Shown: positions 39,434 through 49,863 of the stretch, one piece after another | Layout: each line of letters starts with the position of its first letter | Numbering within the stretch: position 1 is the stretch's first letter | Source of the DNA: Lodderomyces elongisporus | Taxonomy: Eukaryota; Ascomycota; Pichiomycetes; Serinales; Debaryomycetaceae | Direction: 5' to 3' | Assembly (NCBI RefSeq): GCF_030384665.1 | Contig: NC_083675.1 | Coordinates: forward strand, 1,298,001 to 1,362,000 | Length of the DNA stretch: 64,000 nucleotides | The notes under the pieces: model-generated | The model's database searches: none | The model's input: only the letters and a program-made list of their open reading frames with translations | Told to the model about the DNA's origin: nothing | Program-made: the position numbers and the translations under genes

Positions 39434-42040
39434 TGAAAAGTGTGGTTAGTATATAGTACATGATCAATCAATAGCATAACCAGCATCGGAAGCATTGGTA
39501 GCACCAACTGGTCAAATGGTGTTTCAACACATTCTAACTAAAAACTATAAATTTATATACACCCCCCTCTTCCCCCCCCCCCCCTACCTATAGTCCTCTC
39601 TTCCCTTCTCCCGTGTTATCTACTCCAATTTTTGTGCCGTAGAGTACGTCGGGTATTCAAGTTTATTTTTTTCAACTACTAACCCATATATATTTATATA
39701 TATATTTATTCTCTATCCCTTGTATGTCCTTATGCCATTCTAATAACAAGTGCTTATCAAGTGTCTCCTGCAACGACCAAAAAAAAAAGAGAGAGAGAGA
39801 CAAAGAGAAAGGTCGGTGATGTTAAAATTTACACAACCGGCAAAAGATTGACCTTCCTCTACCTCCCTGCATTGACAATCACAGTTTATGTCTTATCCCC
39901 CCCCCCCCCCACCCCCGCCTTGGTTTCCAATTCTGTTTTTTCTGTATTGTTGTTTGTTTTGTCCCTACTCTCTTTCGTCAACCGCCTTGATTTTATGGTT
40001 ATGTGCTATTCACATTTCTTTTTCTCTTATATTTTTTTTTTTACTTTTATTGCTTTATGTCGGTTTCCACTAGAGTCAACTACTTGTAACAATCTCATCT
40101 ACTATTTTATTATCAAGGTTCTAATTGTTTTGCACAGACTAAATTAACAAAACAAACAAACAATGAATCTAGTTCTCAATAACAAGCGAAAGGGAAATTC
40201 CAATTGTTTAAAAGAGAGTGAAAAAAGAAAAAAAAAGGAATCTAAGCAGGTAAGGGATGAGAAAGGTAAAACAATAGATTTAAGAGTTGGATGTTGGTGG
40301 TCTCAGACAGGTCTTAGACTCGGATTATGTAGAAAAAAAAAATTTACAATAACAACAACCATATAGAGTATCTTGGCTTATGATTTAACCCTTCTTGTTA
40401 CTTGATAGCATATCTGTCTATATAACATATATATATATGTATATATGTAAAGACAAAAAAAAAAATAGAAAGATTGAGAAAGCGGTGGTGTAGGTACAAC
40501 CAACAACATTGTTGATTAACTCCCTTTTACTTGATTGGAATAACTACATGCTTGAATACCAATAGAGAAAAAGGAATTAAGAGGAATTAAGAGGAATTAA
40601 AAAGAATTAAAAAGGAATTAAAAGGTTCTTGCTTGTTTATTACGTCATAGGAAAGTATCTGTATATAACTTGATTCCCAATGTCGATTAGATGATCGACA
40701 ACTTGGCAGCCTACAGGAACATGGCCACTATTTCCTTACTTATCATCTTTCCTTTACTTTACTTTCCTTTTCTTTATTTCTCTATCTTTTTTTCTCTTTT
40801 TTGGATTTGCAATCTCCTTATATCTAAAGAGTATTTTTCAGTATGAAAAAGTTGCAAAACGTCATGGTTCTCCCTTTTCCCGTTCTTTTTTGGACACTCT
40901 GAAATATATGTGTTTGTGTTTCAAAAGCAAAAAAAAAAAAACTAAAGAAAAAAAAAATTATTAATAACAATAATGAATGTGTCGAAATTATATTTTATAT
41001 ACGAGGTTCTAAAGGTGACACACTACGTCATTCTGATGCACCACCATGCTTATCTTGTTTCCTGTCAGAAATTTAAATTTTTCATTAATCTTTTTTTTTA
41101 TTGTAATATTCTTGAAGTGATACCGGGTAAACATTATCTTTACCATTTTTACAGACTCTAATAGTACTTACCAATCCATTTTCATATATAAAAGAAGTAC
41201 AAGAAAAAAAGTAAAGAAAAGAATAGGAAATAAAGGGAAAACGAAATGAAGGAGATAATAATAATATAGAATTCCAAGTGCTACAAACGCATGAATTTGG
41301 CCCCTTTTTTTACCCTTTCTTTTACCCTTTCCTCTACCTTCTCTTCACCCTTTATTTTACCCTTTCGTTACCCTTTCCTCTACCTTCTCTTCACCCTTTA
41401 TTTTACCCTTTCTTCCTGATTTTATTATCGTTTATCAAGTATTCTTTTTTTCTTTTATACATACATTGGAGAAGAAAAGAAAAAAAAAAAAAATTAGGCA
41501 AAACAGTAATCTAAATTATTGAAAAGTCTTAAACGTGTGGTACTTTGTTTCAGTTTCCGTTTTTGAGTTATAAGCATTGTATACGACTTGTTAGCTCCAG
41601 ATAAATTAGAACTTACATAGTAAAGAGAAAAGAATAAAGTAATCATTCTCTGTATATCTCTTCACAATGCCTGAAAACCTCAATCGGTTTTGCAACCGAG
41701 ATTAGGTTCAAGATGGCGCGCACCCCATACCCACACCAACTCAATTACACCCACTCAATTACACACACACGCGCGCGCGTTCATGAATTGTTCTTTTTTC
41801 TTCAAGGAAGAAAAAAAAAGGGGGGGGACTTACAACAAAAAGCAGCCCACGACTCAAAGATACACTCTGATTTACCAGCAAATTCTATTTCATCAACATT
41901 CATCGAATCTCATCATCTACACGCTTACACCACCACGGCAGACCACAATTTTTAAAAAAAACACAAAGGACAAAGGACAAATAGTAGAGGATAGAGAACA
42001 AAGAATACACGAAATTCAATGGAACTATATCTATAATACA
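37018..42040. other. Very long intergenic region upstream of TSC11
   Basis: About 5 kb without a supported gene. It holds a TG-rich imperfect repeat near 37205-37310, GA tracts near 37545-37565, TAAT/TTTAT repeats near 37740-37790, (TA)n near 39405-39430, a C run near 39572-39583, and a duplicated TTTACCCTTTC/CTCTACCTTCTCTTCACCC polypyrimidine tract at about 41310-41416. The ORF at 39761-40147 is low-complexity. From 41690 an open frame leads into TSC11 but starts at TTG and is judged leader. Confidence 0.5.
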
Positions 42041-45000
42041 ATGAAGAAATCCGTACCATCATCACCATCAAAAGATGGTACTCAACATCTGATGCGAAAA
42101 ACACCATCCACCAGATCACTCCAATCACTACAACCAATACAACCATTAAGTCAACTCCATCAATCACCACACTACAACAACTACAACAACAACAACAATG
42201 ACAACAACAACAATTACAAAAATAATAACAATACCAATAACGGCACATTCTCAAACCCAATTTCTACTCGACCGTCACTGAGATTGAACTCGCCACAAAC
42301 ATCACAAGCATCTTTCACACCCCATCACTTTCAACATGCACAAAGCACACAGCATAGCCACACCTTCCATTACGAGCCAGATCGCGAGCGAAGTACTACA
42401 TTATCCTCGCTAGATATCCCGTTCCATTCGGTCGAACGAGAACATAGAGAACGATCAAAAAGTAAAGTCTGCAATCATGATGATACCGCTAATGGTACTA
42501 CCAGCGATACTGGCACTGGTGTTGGTGCTGGTGCTGGTGCTGGTGCTGGTGCTGCAAGCAGTACTGCCACCAATACTGGAATTGGACATTCTACGACCTC
42601 GAATAACGTCTCATCAGCTGAACGTGCTGAACGTGCAGCAAACAGAACATATTCAGCACCTCAACAGCCCTCAAGACCAAAGATATCGAGAAATAGAAGT
42701 GCTACCTTACCTGCATTTACACATTTCGAACCAATCCGAATGAATGATACAATGCACACATTAGCAATTACAGACGACGACCAGCATCAACACCAGCACC
42801 AGCACTTACACATGCACCCTCAAACCCACCAACCGTTGCATTCTCCAAAGATCCGCTCACAGAGCTCATTGAAAGCACTCGCATTCAATCACCCTGAAAG
42901 CCCTACATGGTTGCTCAGTGACTTGATCTCAAACTTGAGCTCTTTAAAAGACAGAGACGAACGCTATATTGTACAAATCTCAAACGATCTAGTACACCTA
43001 TTCCAAACATACCCAAAACTAGAAGATGAAGTACAAATAAGGACAGTGTTACCCAGAATACTGTTTATGTTGTACCACCCAGTATCTGAAGTGCGATCAT
43101 CTTGCTATCGAATCTTGCGACACTTGATTGTCAGTTATGAGAGTTTAATAATATTGCTTCAACTGAAAATACTCATCTTCATTATCGTTAGTATGTCCAA
43201 CGATCAGTCTGGACAAACCTTGATTGAAATGGAACAGGCATTGAAATTGGTGAGAAAGTTTTTAACCATCAACAAAGGAGCTGATTTGCTTTCTGTTGGT
43301 GTAGTAAAAGCATTGATAGCCATTGTCCAGTGTAATGATCCAGATGACCACAAGGGTTCAACAATAACGTCCAATTATGCAGTTCGCGTGGACACTATCC
43401 CAGAAGGGTTTAAGAATGCATGTCTAGAAACTATTTGCGAGATTGCATTGGTAAAACCTGAGTTGGTGTTTCATGGAGGCGGTTTTAAACTAATCATTGA
43501 CTCTGTGATTGATAGCTCATTTGAAGTATCATCAACTTGCTTATTGATTGTGTTGCGGCTATTGAATTTCCAAAACTCAAGAAAGTTTTTAAGAAATGGG
43601 TTTGATCTAGACTCTTTAATAGCCATTTTCTCTACAGACGAATCCCTGGACACGAAAAAAAGCTCGCATTTCTCAGCCAAGATCCGCAAAGCTTCAACTT
43701 TTAAATTACAAAAAGTTTCCTTCTTGATATCGGGATTATTAAAGGACTTTAATGGATTAATGGCATTTTCAATCAACAATTTCACAAGCATAAACAATTT
43801 ACTATTGAATTTAAACAAGAGAAACTATAGGGTACAAAATTCGATTCTTGATATCATCCTTGATGCACTACGAATTCAAGTGTTTCCGTGGTTGCAAAGC
43901 GGGCCTATTGGTGACTTTGTATCTCGATTTAATGATCTCAAACAACTGCAACTGCAAAATGAAAAAAGGAACCAAAAGCCACATAAACAAATGGTTGGCA
44001 ATGAACAACACTATTTTCCATTCAAATACGGCAACAAGTGCGAGCCATTTATTGCTGGTATTGTAAATCACTATCAGGGACTACTAGCATACATCTTTAT
44101 CATCAACGGAGTATTTGACCACCTTTTGAAAATCATCGACGACGAAGAAGCTGACGAAGCTCTAAAGAAGAAAGCAATTTTGTTACTATGCGAACTATAC
44201 ACCATGGCAAATACTTTGATTCCTTTTGACTTGGTTAAATCGCAATTGCAATCTCCCAATTTGGCCTCGCATGCGTTTTTATTTGCCACAGAAACAAAGA
44301 TGGGCGATACTTTAAAAGACTTGAACCTTTCTACTAAGCACCAGCTTAAAGATATCAATGCTAAAGCACATTTCAACCCCAATGACGATGAGCTTAAGTC
44401 TATGATTGCTCGTAGTAAGATCCTAATTGTTAAAGATTTTCAAGAATGGAACTGGAATATTTTACAACAAATTATCGAGGGTCCGTTAACAAACCCCAAG
44501 AAATTTGATGAAATACTTGAAAAGACGCCAAAAGTGCTCAAACGATTAATGTCATTTTATCGTCCATTTAAATATAGATTCTCAAACGTTTCCGCAAAAA
44601 GCTCGAGGCTCGAAAAGTATATCTCTGTTGGATGTCTATTTTTCAAGACATTGATGAGTACGGGTGTTGGTCTCAAGTATTTGTCAATGAGCAAATTTCT
44701 TCCCCAAATGTCTGAGATATTGGCTCAGATAGACCCCTATAGCGGCATATATGCAAATGATGCTATTTTGGGTAAGCGACGGGTCGAAAATACTGCGTCT
44801 TTAAATTATTTACAATTTTTAGGTGTTTTGAGTTCCACAGTTGAGGGAGTAAACATTTTAGCAAGTTGGCAAATTTTCACTTCCTTCTATAATATTATTT
44901 CCTCAACGGCAACTCTGGAGAGCAATAATTTAATTGTGATAAATTTGTTTAAATATGTAAGTTTCGATGTTGAAGAGTCGCAGTTTAAAAAGTTGTTACA

Positions 45001-46417
45001 AATGAGCTTAACAGTCTCCAATTTGAGACTTCGACAATACTTGCTGAAACACGTCTTGCCCAAATTGTTTCATACTAATGATTTCGAATCATTTTGCATT
45101 GAAATGTCGGTCAATTCATTGTATGATTCTAACTCGGAAATTGTTTCGCGATCCATTGCCCAGCTTTACAAATATTACGAATCAATTGGGTTTGATACAA
45201 TTGGAGACTTTGCAACTTACCGTCCCCCAGTGCATATTCTTGCCAATGATGAGTTGGGTGCTGATCTCCTTATAAAATGTCTTTCAACTACACGCGGGCT
45301 CGTGTACTTGCTGAAAAGAGGATTTATTACTTTTGAACTTGGAAAGTGGATGCAAATTAAAAACTTTAGGTATGCAAGAAAATTAGATTATTTGATAAGA
45401 CAACAGTTTTTTCCATTTATTGATGCAAGAACGGTTGATCTTTTACTGTACAATGAATATGATAGTAATGAGAATCTTTCCTTGCAGTTTTTCGAAAATT
45501 TATTAACAACGCAAGAGGGATTGAATTTCTTATTGGAAGGTTCGGGCAAAAACTTTATTGACCGTTTGATCTCATCTACCGAGATTATATTCAATCAAAT
45601 CAACCTAGACGACGAGTTTCAGGACATCGATAACCAAGATGAGATACATTCGGAATTACTTTATACGTTAAAGCAAAATTTATGGATAATAGGACAAATT
45701 TCATCCGCCAGGTTTGGCATTCAATTATTTACATCACTTGTAAATTCTGGGACAAATTTCAACTCGCAATCCAGCTCAGATTCTAGTCCAGTTTTGAGCT
45801 CAGGTTCAATTATTGACATCATAATTGCCAATTTTCATTGTTGCCCTCTTTGGGAAATTCGGGGTCTTTGCTTTTATGTGATTGGTCAAATATCGAAAAA
45901 CATAGAAGGAGCTAAACTATTGAAGCATGCAGGATGGGTTTCTATGCAAGATGAGTATGGTCAAAGATTAGGTTTAGCATTTCCAAAGCCCAGTCTTGAT
46001 GATATTGGAATTGAACCTGGGATTGATAAAGCCAATTTGTTTAATGTTGAGATTGTGAATCCATACCGTGACACGCGATACTACTATATCTTCAACAGTC
46101 TTCTTGAGAAAAACACTGAAGAAGTATTACTGCCGGTTCAATTGAAGGTTATTAATCATTTACAAGAATTGAATGCTATCCTATCTAAAATTGAACTAAA
46201 GTCTCTACGTGAACTTACGAAATTGAAGAAACTGGAACAAAGCATGGAGATTTTTGACGATATCAATTTGTTTCTTGAAGTGGTTAGAACCATCGACAAG
46301 GGGAATTTTTCTTTTCACAAGCGAGTATTTATTTTCAAATTGTTTACTGAAAAAACCAAAGTTATGGAGAATATTTTGAAAAAGGAAAGAAGAAATTCAA
46401 TTCGAGCGCAAGTTTAA
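42041..46417 (+). CDS. TSC11: TORC2 subunit Tsc11/Avo3 (Rictor homologue)
   Basis: The open frame begins at 41690 with TTG. The ATG at 42041 (MKKSVPSSPSK) is my start, giving 1458 residues, close to S. cerevisiae Tsc11 (1430). An Asn/Gln/Ser/His-rich N-terminus includes NNNNNDNNNN, a GAGAGAGAGA run and HQHQHQHQH. A Rictor helical-repeat region follows (SPTWLLSDLISNLSS..., LPRILFMLYHPVSEVRSSCYRILRHLI). The C-terminal Rictor_V-type segment reads CCPLWEIRGLCFYVIGQIS, and the end is coiled and basic. Rictor is the scaffold of TORC2 at the plasma membrane, controlling Ypk kinases and actin/sphingolipid homeostasis. An ATG at 41783 would add 86 codons over CA/CG repeats and is unlikely. Confidence 0.92.
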   Translation: MKKSVPSSPSKDGTQHLMRKTPSTRSLQSLQPIQPLSQLHQSPHYNNYNNNNNDNNNNYKNNNNTNNGTFSNPISTRPSLRLNSPQTSQASFTPHHFQHAQSTQHSHTFHYEPDRERSTTLSSLDIPFHSVEREHRERSKSKVCNHDDTANGTTSDTGTGVGAGAGAGAGAASSTATNTGIGHSTTSNNVSSAERAERAANRTYSAPQQPSRPKISRNRSATLPAFTHFEPIRMNDTMHTLAITDDDQHQHQHQHLHMHPQTHQPLHSPKIRSQSSLKALAFNHPESPTWLLSDLISNLSSLKDRDERYIVQISNDLVHLFQTYPKLEDEVQIRTVLPRILFMLYHPVSEVRSSCYRILRHLIVSYESLIILLQLKILIFIIVSMSNDQSGQTLIEMEQALKLVRKFLTINKGADLLSVGVVKALIAIVQCNDPDDHKGSTITSNYAVRVDTIPEGFKNACLETICEIALVKPELVFHGGGFKLIIDSVIDSSFEVSSTCLLIVLRLLNFQNSRKFLRNGFDLDSLIAIFSTDESLDTKKSSHFSAKIRKASTFKLQKVSFLISGLLKDFNGLMAFSINNFTSINNLLLNLNKRNYRVQNSILDIILDALRIQVFPWLQSGPIGDFVSRFNDLKQLQLQNEKRNQKPHKQMVGNEQHYFPFKYGNKCEPFIAGIVNHYQGLLAYIFIINGVFDHLLKIIDDEEADEALKKKAILLLCELYTMANTLIPFDLVKSQLQSPNLASHAFLFATETKMGDTLKDLNLSTKHQLKDINAKAHFNPNDDELKSMIARSKILIVKDFQEWNWNILQQIIEGPLTNPKKFDEILEKTPKVLKRLMSFYRPFKYRFSNVSAKSSRLEKYISVGCLFFKTLMSTGVGLKYLSMSKFLPQMSEILAQIDPYSGIYANDAILGKRRVENTASLNYLQFLGVLSSTVEGVNILASWQIFTSFYNIISSTATLESNNLIVINLFKYVSFDVEESQFKKLLQMSLTVSNLRLRQYLLKHVLPKLFHTNDFESFCIEMSVNSLYDSNSEIVSRSIAQLYKYYESIGFDTIGDFATYRPPVHILANDELGADLLIKCLSTTRGLVYLLKRGFITFELGKWMQIKNFRYARKLDYLIRQQFFPFIDARTVDLLLYNEYDSNENLSLQFFENLLTTQEGLNFLLEGSGKNFIDRLISSTEIIFNQINLDDEFQDIDNQDEIHSELLYTLKQNLWIIGQISSARFGIQLFTSLVNSGTNFNSQSSSDSSPVLSSGSIIDIIIANFHCCPLWEIRGLCFYVIGQISKNIEGAKLLKHAGWVSMQDEYGQRLGLAFPKPSLDDIGIEPGIDKANLFNVEIVNPYRDTRYYYIFNSLLEKNTEEVLLPVQLKVINHLQELNAILSKIELKSLRELTKLKKLEQSMEIFDDINLFLEVVRTIDKGNFSFHKRVFIFKLFTEKTKVMENILKKERRNSIRAQV

Positions 46418-46600
46418 TGGAAATTGTGGCCAAATACGGTATAGTTATTTATATATATATATACATTTTGAAATGCGACGAGACTGTTGCTTTTTAATAA
46501 ACAAGCTCTTGTATGTTTCTTGATTTATATTTTGCTTTCTACCGCTTTATGTTTTTCTTTTCCTACTTCTCGTTATTCCATTCAACGTCTTTCCTTCAAT

Positions 46601-47377
46601 TCACCGCCTTCTCCTTTTCCTGCCAGTTGTATTTGCAGCCATTGGACTCAATACCAATTTTCCATCAATACCCAAATCAAAGTCTACACCAGCATATTGT
46701 CCCTGGTTCATTTGCAATATTTGGTCTAATGTGATTGGCACGTTTTGTGCATTCACCAAATTAGGTAAATTTCTTCGGCACCAAGAATCTGCCTCTTGTG
46801 GATTTACTTCTAATTGCATTAAGTCATCATCAGCCAAATCCGGGATTGTTTCCAGTAAGTACATATTGATAAAATGATTAGAATTTATGGTTTTGGATGT
46901 GAAACTGCCTGTCATCTTATTCCCTTTCTCACCCAAGTCTTGTGCTAATGGCTTCAATGTCTTTGCAATTCGCGGCACTCTTTCAATTATCAGATCTATT
47001 CGCCTTTTTTCATCATCATTGGGAATTTTGTAGTCGGTATCTAAATGTGTTTGTGATTCCAATCCTGACTCATCAAGGATGTTTAAAAGTGCGTCATTTC
47101 GACGTTGATAGTATGCCATGGTGGTACGCTGGTATTGTTCCTGCTTACGTGTTTTCTCTAATTTGGCAGAACTAGCCTTGAATTGTTCTTGGAGCAGGCT
47201 GAATAAGTCCTGCAATTCTTCAAGGGTTTTGGAATTAACATTTTCGATCGAGAAATCCAGGTAGTTTGGAGCAGCTTGTTCTTGTTTTATCTCATGCTCC
47301 TTTTTGGTTGCATCACCATCAGTTGCTGATATCTCCGGCTTAGTAGATAATTCTGGTTTCATCTCGAATTCAGGCAT
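46601..47377 (-). CDS. Coiled-coil protein with basic C-terminal tail, unknown function
   Basis: 258 residues from the ATG at 47375-47377. The N-terminus is acidic/Lys-rich, followed by a heptad-rich segment at about 45-100 (NSKTLEELQDLFSLLQEQFKAS...). After it comes a compact region including IERVPRIAKTLKPLAQDL and EADSWCRRNLPNLV, and the end GRKRRRR looks like a nuclear-localisation signal. The layout would fit a small subunit of a chromatin or transcription complex. I cannot name it. Its 3' end lies about 180 bp from the end of TSC11, so the genes converge. Confidence 0.75.
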   Translation of the reverse strand: MPEFEMKPELSTKPEISATDGDATKKEHEIKQEQAAPNYLDFSIENVNSKTLEELQDLFSLLQEQFKASSAKLEKTRKQEQYQRTTMAYYQRRNDALLNILDESGLESQTHLDTDYKIPNDDEKRRIDLIIERVPRIAKTLKPLAQDLGEKGNKMTGSFTSKTINSNHFINMYLLETIPDLADDDLMQLEVNPQEADSWCRRNLPNLVNAQNVPITLDQILQMNQGQYAGVDFDLGIDGKLVLSPMAANTTGRKRRRR

Positions 47378-48866
47378 GACTTAGTTTACCGAAGGAAGAG
47401 AGGAAACAAAAGGAAAGCAGAAAAATCAGGGTAAAAAAAAAAAACCAAAGATTGTATAGTTGTTGATGTCGATGTAGATTGGGTGTGCTGGATGGTAGAA
47501 GTGTTGTTTGATGTAGAGATTGAATGTTTTACATATTTTAGTTCATTTAGCTGTTTGAGACGATTTGGCTGTTTCGTTTTTTTCCGCGCTACCTTCCATT
47601 ACAATGAAAATGTTACTAGTAAATTATACTCAGCGACAATATACACCATACACCAGGTTAGGTTGGTACCAAGTTGGTATCAAGTTGGTGCCAAGTTGGT
47701 GAGTTTAATTTATCAAGTGGCTCAAAATTTGGACATTTGATATTGAAAGATAAAAAAATAATCAGGTAAAGTAATGGCTTGTTGTTAGAGGCGAATATGT
47801 AATACATTTTTAGAATAAATTGATCCAAACATATATTATCCAGTACTCTGAATGTCATAGATAATACACCCACACTTACACACGAATAAGCATAGATTCA
47901 TGAATACTGCCATGTCTTTGCCATACATTGCTTCTAGATTTGATTTGCAACTCTTAATTTTATGCAGAAATTGCGTATTCATTAATGATTTGTCAAATGA
48001 TCAGAGGTGCACCATACAAGTATCCCGAGAATGCCGTGCTATGGTTTACTGTGTCTACTAGTCAGGCTCCTCGAGAAAATCCATAAGTAAATGTTTTCTT
48101 TCGAATCTTTTCCATTGCGATCGCTGTGGTTTTTTGTCATTGTTTTTGAGTTGCTCAAGCTGACTATGTTTACACCATTTTTGAATACTGCGACGATGGC
48201 AAAGCCGCCTCATTTGGTTAAACTCTCACCCTAAGAAGTAAAACATTTACGTGAAGATACTATTTAATTGATCTACTGCGTTGATAATGGTCAATGATAG
48301 TGAAAAATGATTGCTTCCACAGAATTTGCTAGACGGCAAAACAAATCATTAAGTATTGTAATCTACTTGTTAGGGTGACGATAAACTTCGCCTTTTGTTT
48401 AAACCAAAGTCGTGACTATTATACTTTGAATAAAAAGAGGATGAATGTAACGCTTTGAAATTGAGCAATCTTGTCTTTACAAACTGGATAGCATATCATC
48501 ATTCTATATGTATATATATAAACTCGTTATGTTAATTTGGTTTTAATGAACAAATAATAAAGTACTGGAAATTATTGAATCTGATAAACACCTTTATTTT
48601 CAACAACCTTCGCGCTTCACCTTGCCCATCTACCAACGCGTCTGGGTCAAAGCAAAGCTAAGCCAAAAAAAAAAAAGAAGAAAAAAAAGAAAATAAAAGA
48701 AATATTGAATAGGAAAAGTCAATGAACCCCATTAACAATACTATAACCCGTGTATATTCTTTGAACAACTAAATATTAACTTTTCAATTATTCACAAATA
48801 ATTTTATAAATTACCTACACAATTCTTGCTTTATAGACACAATTTTTACTAGCCACGTATCATAAA
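47378..48866. other. Divergent intergenic region upstream of ASF1
   Basis: 1.5 kb with no supported ORF. Near 47660-47700 there is a short imperfect tandem (TTGGTACCAAG / TTGGTATCAAG / TTGGTGCCAAG). An MCB hexamer lies at 48636. The rest is AT-rich. Confidence 0.5.
48636..48641. promoter_or_regulatory. ACGCGT (MCB-type) hexamer upstream of ASF1
   Basis: A perfect MluI/MCB core 226 bp before the ASF1 ATG. MBF-driven G1/S expression is plausible for a replication-linked histone chaperone. Binding is inferred. Confidence 0.45.
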
Positions 48867-49373
48867 ATGTCAATAGTTTCGCTAACAGGTATTGAAGTGC
48901 TAAACAACCCAGCTAAATTCAGTGACCCATATGAATTTCAGATCACATTTGAATGTCTAGAACCTCTCAAGGAGGATCTCGAATGGAAATTGACTTATGT
49001 TGGTTCATCCGACTCACTCGATCACGACCAGGAGCTTGATTCCATCCTTGTCGGTCCTATCCCAGTTGGTGTCAATTCATTCTTATTCAAAGCAGATGCA
49101 CCAAGTCCCGAACTTATACCTGCAAGCGAGTTGGTTAGTGTCACCGTGATAATATTGAGTTGCTCATACAATGATAGAGAGTTTGTTCGAGTCGGATATT
49201 ATGTGAATAATGAGTACGATACGGAAGAGTTGAGAGAGAATCCCCCTGCCAAAGTTCAAGTGGATCATGTGGTGAGGAATATTTTGGCTGAAAAACCAAG
49301 AGTTACGAGGTTTAATATTGTATGGGATAACGAACTGAACGCTGACGACTACCCACCTGAGCAACCTGAAGGC

Positions 49374-49438
<65 letters not shown>

Positions 49439-49676
49439 GGAGGATGACGATGAAGAAGAAGAAGTTGATGAGGAGGAAGCAGGGGATAAAGATGAAGATA
49501 TTGATATCGATATAGAGGAGGAGGAATATTTGGACAATATTGATGAAGCGAATGAGACTTCGACACTAAATGATAAGGAAGTGGAGCCAGTAGGAGATGG
49601 GGAATTAAATGGTGGAAGTGAGAAGATGGATATAAAGGAAGAAACGGAGGAAGTTGGCACTCCAAAAGATAGCTAG
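48867..49676 (+). CDS. ASF1: Histone H3-H4 chaperone Asf1
   Basis: 269 residues. Residues 1-155 form the conserved immunoglobulin-like Asf1 core: [29 protein letters not shown] at the start (split in the gene by no intron), then the strand [12 protein letters not shown], and later [11 protein letters not shown] and [10 protein letters not shown]. It binds H3-H4 dimers and hands them to HIR or CAF-1 and to Rtt109 for H3K56 acetylation. The tail is an extreme Glu/Asp tract coded by GAA/GAG repeats (about 170-205), ending in a less regular acidic stretch. Yeast Asf1 also has a polyacidic tail. The opposite strand shows a matching Ser/Pro pseudo-ORF that is not a gene. Confidence 0.96.
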
Positions 49677-49863
49677 CGATTTGTAAAAGAAAAAATATTA
49701 ACAAATTAAAAATTACAAAAAAAAAAATAAGAAAATATTCATTAAATAATAGAAGTTGTTCATCTATTCCTTTATTGTGGTTCAATCGTGTATACTATTC
49801 GTTAAAAATTGTACTATATAGACTATACTAATGTCTTTCTTTTTTTTATCCCCTCTTTTATTC

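Noticed and set aside
41690..42040. N-terminal extension of TSC11
   Set aside because: Opens at TTG, encodes His/Thr-rich text from CA repeats; the ATG at 42041 fits the family length better.
49312..49785. Pro/Leu- and Ser-rich ORFs antisense to ASF1
   Set aside because: Mirror translations of the GAA/GAG acidic-tail repeat.
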